Source: a virus. Taken from it: a DNA stretch of 29,128 nt. Location of the stretch: the IMG/VR virus record IMGVR_UViG_3300045009_000068, positions 1 through 29,128 of that record. One strand, given 5' to 3'. Shown one piece after another: positions 10,742 to 17,304 of the stretch (the first letter of the stretch is position 1; the number at the start of each line of letters is the position of its first letter). The translations under genes and the position numbers were made by a program. Under the pieces are notes generated by a model that saw only the letters and a program-made list of their open reading frames with translations, searched no databases and was not told the DNA's origin.

Positions 10742-11387
10742 CAGCTCGTCAACATCCGCGACTCCCGCAGCCCCCGTCAACGTGGCGGAGGTTCTCTACG
10801 GGAATGGGCAGAAGGCGACCGACACTCAGACTGCACCCGCCGGCGAGGCCGCGAAGGGCAGCGAGGAGCCGGCCACGGAACAGGTCACGGACAAGGCCGA
10901 GGCTCCTGCCGACGCCAAGCCCGTCGTACCTGAGAAGTACGAGTTCAAGGCTCCCGAAGGACGCGAGTTCGACGGCGAGACCATTGCGGCGTACTCGGAA
11001 GTGGCACGGGAACTCGGACTGAGTCAGGACGCTGCGCAGAAGCTTCTCGACCGCATGGGACCACAAATAGCCCAGCGTCAGGAAGCCCAGATTCAGGCCG
11101 TTCGCAACGAGTGGACAAAGGCGGCCACGAGCGACAAGGAGTTCGGAGGCGAGAAGCTTTACGAGAACCTGTCGGTTGCGAAGAAGGCGCTGGATGCGTT
11201 CGGGACTCCCGAACTCCGTGACCTGCTCAACACGTCAGGCCTGGGCAATCACCCGGAGGTCATCCGGATGTTTTTCCGCGCAGGCAAGGCAATCAGTGAG
11301 GACCGTTTCGTCGGCGGCAGCGCGACCACCTCAAAGACCCGTGGCCCGATGACGTTCGATGACGCGGCGAATGCTCTCTACTCGTAA
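10701..11387 (+). CDS. Putative head scaffolding protein, 228 aa
   Basis: The first 75 residues are disordered and rich in Ala, Thr, Ser, Pro and Glu. The folded part runs from KYEFKAPEGREFDGETIAAY through ELGLSQDAAQKLLDRMGP, a long helix (IAQRQEAQIQAVRNEWTKAA) and DKEFGGEKL to FGTPELRDLLNTSGLGNHPE. It closes with RGPMTFDDAANALYS. Disordered start, long helix and position directly before the major capsid gene fit the scaffold of the BPP-1-like head module. Some relatives are labelled protease, but I see no protease catalytic motif here. Start behind AAGGAACTAACTA. Overlaps the Bbp19-like gene. Confidence 0.8.
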   Translation: MNEPTMTASATTPDSSSTSATPAAPVNVAEVLYGNGQKATDTQTAPAGEAAKGSEEPATEQVTDKAEAPADAKPVVPEKYEFKAPEGREFDGETIAAYSEVARELGLSQDAAQKLLDRMGPQIAQRQEAQIQAVRNEWTKAATSDKEFGGEKLYENLSVAKKALDAFGTPELRDLLNTSGLGNHPEVIRMFFRAGKAISEDRFVGGSATTSKTRGPMTFDDAANALYS

Positions 11388-11411
11388 CCCCCTACACAAG
11401 GAATTTGACAC

Positions 11412-12443
11412 ATGGCACTTCTTTCTACGTCGAATCTGACGCTCGCCGACTGGGCGAAGCGCACCGATCCAGATGGCCGCGTGCCGGTCATCGCGGAACT
11501 CCTCTCGGCATCGAATGAAATCCTTGAAGACTGTGTCTTCAAGGAGGGCAACCTGCCCACGGGCGACCGCGTGGTCATCCGCACTGGTTTGCCCACTGTC
11601 TACTGGCGTGCGCTGAACCAGGGCATCCCCAACAGCAAGAGCACGACCGCTCAGGTTGACGAAGCCTGCGGCATTCTTGAGGCTCGCAGCGAAGTGGACA
11701 AGGATCTGGCGATGCTGAACGGCAACACCGCTCAGTTCCGCCTGTCCGAGGACGTGGCCTTCCTGGAGGCTATGAACCAGACGATGGCGTCCACGATGTT
11801 CTACGGCAACCCCGCCACCGACCCGAAGCAGTTCCTCGGCCTCGCGCCGCGGTACTCGGACATTGGTGCTGGTTCGCCGAACAACTCGCAGAACATCCTC
11901 AATGGTAACGGCTCCGACGCCACCAGCAACACCTCGGTGTACCTCGTGGTGTGGGGCGACAACACCGTCTACTGCCCGTTCCCCAAGGGCAGCAGCGCGG
12001 GCCTCATGCACGAAGACCTCGGTGAGCAGACCGTCTACAACAGCGATGGCAGCCGTTTGCAGGCGTATGCCACCCGCTACCAGTGGAAGAACGGTCTCGT
12101 GGTCAAGGACTGGCGCTACGTTGTCCGTATCTGCAACATCGATACCGACGATCTGATAGCTCAGATCACCACGCAGGCTCCTTCGGCTGCAACGGCGCTC
12201 ATCAAGCTGATGAGCCGCGCCCTGTACCGCATCCCAAACATGCAGATGGGTCGTGCTGCGTTCTACATGAACCGCACCGTTCACTCCGGTCTCGCCATCG
12301 CTGCCCTCGACAAGAGCCAGTATGTGCTCAAGGTCAACGAGGGTCTGTCGCAGTTCGGTCAGCCCTACAGCTGGCTGTCGTTCCAGGGCGTCCCGCTCCG
12401 TCGCGTGGACACCATCGTCAACACCGAAGCCGTCGTGTCCTGA
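11412..12443 (+). CDS. Major capsid protein, 343 aa
   Basis: Main shell protein. The N-terminus (SNLTLADWAKRTDPDGRVPV, IAELLSASNEILEDCVFKEG, then NLPTGDRVVIRTGLPTVYWR) and the middle (STTAQVDEACGILEARSEVD, DPKQFLGLAPRY) match the BPP-1 Bbp17 / GP7-type major capsid family, which has an HK97-like fold with its own topology. Length is usual. No N-terminal delta domain is seen, in line with a separate scaffold. Codon use is even and favours C/G third bases, typical of a highly expressed gene. The ribosome-binding site is AAGGAA. The cement protein gene follows after 25 bases. Confidence 0.95.
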   Translation: MALLSTSNLTLADWAKRTDPDGRVPVIAELLSASNEILEDCVFKEGNLPTGDRVVIRTGLPTVYWRALNQGIPNSKSTTAQVDEACGILEARSEVDKDLAMLNGNTAQFRLSEDVAFLEAMNQTMASTMFYGNPATDPKQFLGLAPRYSDIGAGSPNNSQNILNGNGSDATSNTSVYLVVWGDNTVYCPFPKGSSAGLMHEDLGEQTVYNSDGSRLQAYATRYQWKNGLVVKDWRYVVRICNIDTDDLIAQITTQAPSAATALIKLMSRALYRIPNMQMGRAAFYMNRTVHSGLAIAALDKSQYVLKVNEGLSQFGQPYSWLSFQGVPLRRVDTIVNTEAVVS

Positions 12444-12468
12444 TAGGAACGACAGAAAGGAAACACAC

Positions 12469-12930
12469 ATGATTACCGACGTTCTTCTCACCGTTTCCGG
12501 GTCCAACAACCCAGGCTCCGCCATCAGTGGTCAGGCCATCACCGCTACTGCGGTGAGCACCAACACCATTGACCTCGGCACTGCTCGTGACATTGGCGAG
12601 GGTGAAGGCTTGGCGATGGTCTTTACCGTGATTCAGGCTTTCAACTCGCTGACCTCGCTGACTATGAACGTGATTACCGATGACAATGACGCTCTGTCGA
12701 GCGGCACGGTCATCGGCAGCACGGGCGCAGTTGCTCTCGCCAACCTGACTGCTGGCAAGCAGTACATTGTCCGTCTGCCTGCTCAGATCGCTAGCCTCGG
12801 CGAGCGATATCTGGGCGCGTCGTACACCGTTGCTGGGACGAGCCCCACGCAGGGCAGCATCTTGGCGCAGATCGTCCTTGACGTTCAGGACGGCAAGAAG
12901 TTCTACGCCAGCGGCTTCAGCGTCGCCTGA
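12469..12930 (+). CDS. Capsid cement (decoration) protein, Bbp16-like, 153 aa
   Basis: Starts MITDVLLTVSGSNNPGSA and is almost all beta: TATAVSTNTIDLG, LAMVFTVIQAFNSLTSLTMN, then VIGSTGAVALANLTAGKQYI and GERYLGASYTVAGTSPTQGS. This order fits the BPP-1 Bbp16 cement protein, a jelly-roll protein that sits on the outside of the shell and locks capsomers together. In BPP-1 the same protein is coded directly after the capsid protein. I chose ATG 12469 because AGAAAGGAAA precedes it. The upstream frame is the shadow of the capsid gene. Confidence 0.88.
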   Translation: MITDVLLTVSGSNNPGSAISGQAITATAVSTNTIDLGTARDIGEGEGLAMVFTVIQAFNSLTSLTMNVITDDNDALSSGTVIGSTGAVALANLTAGKQYIVRLPAQIASLGERYLGASYTVAGTSPTQGSILAQIVLDVQDGKKFYASGFSVA

Positions 12931-12942
12931 TGAGGAACCGAC

Positions 12943-13146
12943 ATGGCACGAGTTCGCGCAAAGGTCGTTTGTTTCGTTGACAACGGTCTCCGCAAGGAGG
13001 GCGAAGTCTTTGAGTACAACGGTCCCCACAACGGCAACCTCGAGTACATCGACAAGCCGCCTGTGCGGGAGGAACCCGAGCCTGAAGTGGTCCCTGTGGT
13101 TCGCCGCAGGGGCCGTCCGGCGCGGGATCACCAGAGCGAGGATTGA
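12943..13146 (+). CDS. Small head-module protein with basic GRP tail, 67 aa
   Basis: The N-terminal half forms short beta strands (ARVRAKVVCFVDNGLRKEGE, then VFEYNGPHNGNLEYI), a pattern that looks familiar for a small protein coded just after podoviral capsid genes. The second half is acidic and Pro-rich (REEPEPEVVPVV), then RRRGRPARD, which resembles an AT-hook core (R-G-R-P) that binds the DNA minor groove. The function is unknown. Good ribosome-binding site GAGGAA. It is the last head gene before the hairpin at 13164-13198. Confidence 0.7.
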   Translation: MARVRAKVVCFVDNGLRKEGEVFEYNGPHNGNLEYIDKPPVREEPEPEVVPVVRRRGRPARDHQSED

Positions 13147-13163
13147 TGTCAGGTAGATGAAAC

Positions 13164-13198
13164 AGAGGGGCGTCGGACTCACAACCCGGCGCCCCTCT
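13164..13198 (+). terminator. Strong hairpin between head and tail genes, terminator-like without T-run
   Basis: AGAGGGGCG (13164-13172) pairs with CGCCCCTCT (13190-13198). The stem goes on through one G-T pair and CGG/CCG to 13 bp with a 9-base loop. Only ATGACT follows, so termination would be incomplete or factor-dependent. Placed right after the highly expressed capsid genes, it probably lowers tail expression or protects the 3' end of the capsid mRNA. Confidence 0.6.
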
Positions 13199-13214
13199 AT
13201 GACTAGGAGGCTGC

Positions 13215-13895
13215 ATGGCAAGCGTCGTTGAGATTTGCAATCTAGCTCTGGCGCACCTCGGCGATGACGCGAGCATTGCCAGCATCGACCCGCCGGAAGG
13301 GTCGGCGCAGGCGGAGCACTGCGCACGGTTCTACCCCATTGCGCGTGACTCGCTGCTTCAGATGCACAACTGGAACTTCGCAAGCCGCCGCGTGCTGTTG
13401 GCATCGGTCACGATGCCGTACACGATGTGGAAGTATGCGTATGCGGTCCCAGGCGACATGATGGTCGCCGTCAGCGTGTTGCCGCACGACGCCGAGAACG
13501 ACTACTCGGCCAAGTTCACGCCGAGCGACAACCCCGATTTCCTGCACAACTACGCGCCGCTGGTGGCCGCCGGGCGCTATGTGCCGCAGCCGTACAGCAT
13601 CGAGACCGACACGTCGGGCAACAAGGTGCTGTACACCGATCAAGAGAACGCGCTGCTGCGATACCAAGCGCAGGTGACGGACCCCACAAAGTTCGATCCT
13701 CTGTTCGTCATGGCGCTATCGCATCACCTAGCCGCCATGCTTGCAGGCCCGGTCATCAAGGGCGATCAGGGCGCTGCTGAAGGCAAGCGCCAGACGCAAT
13801 TGATGGTCGTCTATCTGCAACAGGCTCGCATGAGCGACGCCAACCAACGCAACATCAAGCCGGAACACATCACGAGCTGGATCGCGGGACGCTAA
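13215..13895 (+). CDS. Tail tube protein A (gp11-like adaptor), 226 aa
   Basis: Forms the ring between the portal and the nozzle in short-tailed phages. The start ASVVEICNLALAHLGDDASI, with EHCARFYPIARDSLLQMHNW and NFASRRVLLA after it, is the typical opening of this adaptor family: a helix with LG-x-x-x-I, then F-Y-x-x-x-R-x-x-L and a W-N-F-A. A beta part (YTMWKYAYAVPGDMMVAVSV), VLYTDQENALLRYQAQVTDP and a C-terminal helical part (FVMALSHHLAAMLAGP) follow. Length is usual. The ribosome-binding site AGGAGG is the strongest in the tail block, as expected for the first gene after the hairpin. Confidence 0.88.
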   Translation: MASVVEICNLALAHLGDDASIASIDPPEGSAQAEHCARFYPIARDSLLQMHNWNFASRRVLLASVTMPYTMWKYAYAVPGDMMVAVSVLPHDAENDYSAKFTPSDNPDFLHNYAPLVAAGRYVPQPYSIETDTSGNKVLYTDQENALLRYQAQVTDPTKFDPLFVMALSHHLAAMLAGPVIKGDQGAAEGKRQTQLMVVYLQQARMSDANQRNIKPEHITSWIAGR

Positions 13896-13898
13896 CCC

Positions 13899-16604
13899 AT
13901 GCCGAGCACACGGATCTACAGCAGGTCGTTCGCGGGCGGCGAGCTGTCGCCGGAGATGTTCGGTCGCATCGATGATGTCAAGTTCCAAACTGGCGCGGCC
14001 AAGCTGCGAAACTTCATTGCCACGCCGCAGGGGCTAGCCGAGAACCGGGCAGGCACGGCGTTCGTGCGCGAGGTCAAGGACAGCACGAAGCGCACGCGCT
14101 TGATCCCGTTCACCTATTCGACTACGCAGACGATGGTGCTCGAGGTCGGCAACCTGTACATGCGGTTCCACACACAGGGGGCCACGATCGGCCCCGGTAG
14201 CCCTGCCGCGTACAACGCTGCGACCGCCTATGTGGTTGGCGACCTGGTATCGAGCGGTGGAGTGAACTACTACTGCATTGCGGCCACGACGGGCAATGCG
14301 CCGCCGAACGCAACGTACTGGTACGCGATGCCAACGGGCATCTACGAGATCCCGACGCCGTACCTCGAGGCCGATCTGTTCACGCTGCACTATGTCCAGT
14401 CGGCGGACGTGCTGACGATTGTGCACCCCAACTACGCGCCCCGCGAGTTGCGCCGGCTGGGCGCGACCACTTGGACGCTTTCGACCATTTCGTTCGTTGC
14501 GCCTGTTGCGGTCCCAGCTGCGCCAACGGTGACGGCTAGCCGCGGCGATGCGCTCAACATCACGGGCATCACGCAGGCGAACCCCGGCGTCATCACGACG
14601 GTCGGCAATCACGGCTTCGCGGTCGGCGACAGCATATTTGTCAACGGCGGCACGATGACGCAGCTGGCTGGGTTCTACCTCGTGAACAGCGTGCCGGCGG
14701 CCAACACGCTCTCGGTCAAGGCATACGACACGGGCGTGCCTGTTGACACGACGGCCTACACGGCATGGACAACTGGCGGGTTCGTGCAGTTCGGCGACAA
14801 AAGTCTGGACTTCGATAACTACTACGTCGTGACTGCCATTGCGCAGAACGCGGTGGACGAGAGCGCGGCCAGCCCAAGCGGCAACGTCATCAACAACCTG
14901 AACGCCATCGGCGCGAAGAACACGATCTCGTGGACGGCTGTCAGCGGGGCGCTGCGATACAACATCTACAAGCGGCAGAGCGGCCTGTACGGCTACATCG
15001 GGCAGACTGAATCGACATCGTTTGAAGATGACAACATCGCGCCGGACATGGGCATTACGCCACCCATCGTCGAAACGCCGTTTGTGAGTGCTGGCAACTA
15101 CCCTCGGGCCGTGTCGTACTTCGAGCAGCGTCGCATCTTCGCCGGCACGAACAACGAGCCGCAGACGATCTGGATGACACGCAGCGGTACAGAGAGCGAC
15201 CTGTCCTACACGCTGCCGAGCAAGGACAGCGACCGCATCAACATCCGCGTGGCTGCCCGTCAGGCAAACACGATCTGCCACATCGTTCCGCTGACCCAGT
15301 TGCTGTTGTTGACGAGCGCGGCGGAATGGCGAGTCAGCCCGGTCAACAGCGACGTGCTGTCGCCCTCGACCATCAGTGTGCGCCCGCAGTCGTATATCGG
15401 CGCCAACGACGTGCAGCCCGAGATCGTCAACAACACGGTGGTGTACTGCGCGGCTCGAGGCGGCCATGTTCGCGAGCTTGGGTACTCGTGGCAGGCGAGC
15501 GGGTTCGTGACGGGCGACCTGTCAATCCGTGCGGCGCATCTGTTCGATGACCTTGACATCAGCGACATGTGCTACTGCAAGGCTCCGCAGCCCATCCTGT
15601 GGTTCATCAGCAGCAACGGGTACATGCTCGGCCTGACCTACATGCCCGAGCAGCAGATCGGCGCTTGGCATCAGCACGACACGGACGGGTCGTTTGAGAG
15701 CTGCACGGCGGTCGCCGAGGGCAGCGAGGACCGCGTCTACGTGGTCGTGAAGCGCACCATTGGGGGCGTGACCAAGCGATACGTCGAGCGCATGGCATCG
15801 CGTCAAATCACGACGCTAGATCGGTGTTTCTTCGTGGACAGCGGCCTGACGTACGACGGGAACAACACGACGGCCACGACGGTGACCGTCAGCGGAGGCA
15901 CGACCTGGGGGCCGGCTGACGTGCTCACGATCACGGCATCGAGTGCCATCTTCCAGTTCCCATCAGGCAGCAGCCCGCCGACGGACATCAACGATGCCAT
16001 CGTCCTGACCGACACGGCTGGCAACAAGTACCGTTTGCGCATCATCGGGACGAGCAGCACGACGGTGGCGACCGCCCGCGTGGACGTGACGCTGCCTGTT
16101 GCCCTGCGCAACACGGCCACAACGGTCTGGGCGTTTGCCCGTGACACGGTAAGCGGCCTGACGCACCTACAGGGCAAGACGGTCAGCATCCTTGCTGACG
16201 GGGCTGTACAGCCGCAGAGAATAGTTTCTAGCGGCTCCGTGAGCCTCGACCGGGCTGCGGTGGTTATCCACGTCGGCCTGCCCTACGAGAGCGATCTACA
16301 GACCCTGCCGGCGGTGATGAGTTTGGACGGGTACGGGCAGGGCCGCTACAAGAACGTCAACAAGGCGTACATCCGGGTGTTTAAGTCGAGCGGCATCTTC
16401 ATCGGCCCGTCCGCGGATCGTTTGGTCGAGGCCAAGCAGCGCACGACAGAACCCTACGGCTCGCCGCCTAGCCTCAAGAGCGACGAGATCAATGTCGATT
16501 TGAAGCCAGCGTGGCGGGCTAGTGGTCAGGTCTACCTGCGCCAAGTAGACCCGTTACCCGTGTCCGTCGTTGGACTTACGCTTGAAGTCGTACTAGGAGA
16601 CTGA
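13899..16604 (+). CDS. Tail nozzle (gp12-like) protein with added beta modules, 901 aa
   Basis: The tip of the tail tube. The start SFAGGELSPEMFGRIDDVKF and LRNFIATPQGLAENRAGTAF are the signature of podoviral nozzle proteins (G-G-x-L-S-P, then N-F-x-x-x-P-x-G-x-x-x-R-x-G-T). Two extra modules are visible: residues about 100-145 (YNAATAYVVGDLVSSGGVNY, then YCIAATTGNAPPN and YWYA), like a small chitin/carbohydrate-binding CBM5/12 fold, and residues about 218-290 (ITGITQANPGVITTVGNHGF, AVGDSIFVNGG), like the FCCH beta domain. An FN3-like stretch (AAPSGNVINNLNAIG onward, with TISWTAVSGALRYNIYKR) follows before the nozzle body resumes. It lies 3 bases after tail tube A. Confidence 0.85.
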   Translation: MPSTRIYSRSFAGGELSPEMFGRIDDVKFQTGAAKLRNFIATPQGLAENRAGTAFVREVKDSTKRTRLIPFTYSTTQTMVLEVGNLYMRFHTQGATIGPGSPAAYNAATAYVVGDLVSSGGVNYYCIAATTGNAPPNATYWYAMPTGIYEIPTPYLEADLFTLHYVQSADVLTIVHPNYAPRELRRLGATTWTLSTISFVAPVAVPAAPTVTASRGDALNITGITQANPGVITTVGNHGFAVGDSIFVNGGTMTQLAGFYLVNSVPAANTLSVKAYDTGVPVDTTAYTAWTTGGFVQFGDKSLDFDNYYVVTAIAQNAVDESAASPSGNVINNLNAIGAKNTISWTAVSGALRYNIYKRQSGLYGYIGQTESTSFEDDNIAPDMGITPPIVETPFVSAGNYPRAVSYFEQRRIFAGTNNEPQTIWMTRSGTESDLSYTLPSKDSDRINIRVAARQANTICHIVPLTQLLLLTSAAEWRVSPVNSDVLSPSTISVRPQSYIGANDVQPEIVNNTVVYCAARGGHVRELGYSWQASGFVTGDLSIRAAHLFDDLDISDMCYCKAPQPILWFISSNGYMLGLTYMPEQQIGAWHQHDTDGSFESCTAVAEGSEDRVYVVVKRTIGGVTKRYVERMASRQITTLDRCFFVDSGLTYDGNNTTATTVTVSGGTTWGPADVLTITASSAIFQFPSGSSPPTDINDAIVLTDTAGNKYRLRIIGTSSTTVATARVDVTLPVALRNTATTVWAFARDTVSGLTHLQGKTVSILADGAVQPQRIVSSGSVSLDRAAVVIHVGLPYESDLQTLPAVMSLDGYGQGRYKNVNKAYIRVFKSSGIFIGPSADRLVEAKQRTTEPYGSPPSLKSDEINVDLKPAWRASGQVYLRQVDPLPVSVVGLTLEVVLGD

Positions 16605-16606
16605 CG

Positions 16607-17302
16607 ATGTCGGCATTTCCACAGACTCAATTTGCCGCAACGACGCTGCTTACCACAGGCGCGATTGTTGGGCCGCAGTCGCAGCCAGCGCCGTCGTTCT
16701 GGTCGCAGGTAGCCGAGGGGCTGGCCGTCGGCGGGCAGATCGCATCGGTGTTCGGGGCCGCTACCAGTGCCATCGGCGCGTACTACGGCATGCGGTCGCA
16801 GCAGAACCAGCTGCGGATGCAGGCGCAGAACGCTCAGTTCCAAGCCGAGATGTCGCGCATCAACCGCCGTGCCGCCGAGTTCACGGCGGGCGAGGTTGGC
16901 CGGCAGGGCCAGTTGCAGGCGGGCCGCTACACGATGGGCGCAGGGCAGGCTCGGGCGGGCGCAAGGGCGGCGATGGCTGGTCGCGGTATCGCGCTCGGGC
17001 AGGGGTCCGCACGCGACATCATTGCCAGCATGGACATCATCAAAGAGATCGACCGCCTGAATATCAACGCTAGCACGGTGCGTGCGCAGGAGGCGGCACG
17101 GCTTCAGGCGTTCAACCTGGGCACGCAGGCCACGATGCAGAGCCTAACGGCAAGCAACCTGAGCGCGACGGCGGGGACCATCATGCCGTTCTTCGGCGCG
17201 GCTACCAGCCTGCTTGGGAGTGCCGCCGACATCGGGGCTAACTGGGCACGCAATAGGCGATTTGAGGAGCTGCTTGAGGGCGTGTCAACGCGCAGGATCT
17301 AA
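16607..17302 (+). CDS. Putative ejection (internal virion) protein, 231 aa
   Basis: Hydrophobic segment at residues about 34-60 (EGLAVGGQIASVFGAATSAI), then a long Gln/Ala/Arg helix (QNQLRMQAQNAQFQAEMSRI), the conserved-looking GARAAMAGRGIALGQGSARD and IIKEIDRLNINASTVRAQEA, and a second hydrophobic stretch near the end (AGTIMPFFGAATSLLGSAAD). Two membrane-seeking ends around a long coil fit the T7 gp14 type of ejection protein, which enters the outer membrane during infection. The GRGI-x-x-x-x-GS-A motif looks familiar for podoviral internal proteins. Ribosome-binding site AGGAGACTGACG. Two bases after the nozzle gene. Confidence 0.8.
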   Translation: MSAFPQTQFAATTLLTTGAIVGPQSQPAPSFWSQVAEGLAVGGQIASVFGAATSAIGAYYGMRSQQNQLRMQAQNAQFQAEMSRINRRAAEFTAGEVGRQGQLQAGRYTMGAGQARAGARAAMAGRGIALGQGSARDIIASMDIIKEIDRLNINASTVRAQEAARLQAFNLGTQATMQSLTASNLSATAGTIMPFFGAATSLLGSAADIGANWARNRRFEELLEGVSTRRI

Positions 17303-17304
17303 CC

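Noticed and set aside
11331-12524. Open frame of 397 codons on the minus strand
   Set aside because: Antisense to the major capsid and scaffold genes. The composition is that of a shadow frame and no domain is seen.
14034-15467. Open frame of 477 codons on the minus strand
   Set aside because: It is antisense to the nozzle gene, has the His/Arg/Val-rich make-up of a shadow frame in GC-rich DNA, and lacks a ribosome-binding site and any motif. The plus-strand frame has clear family patterns.
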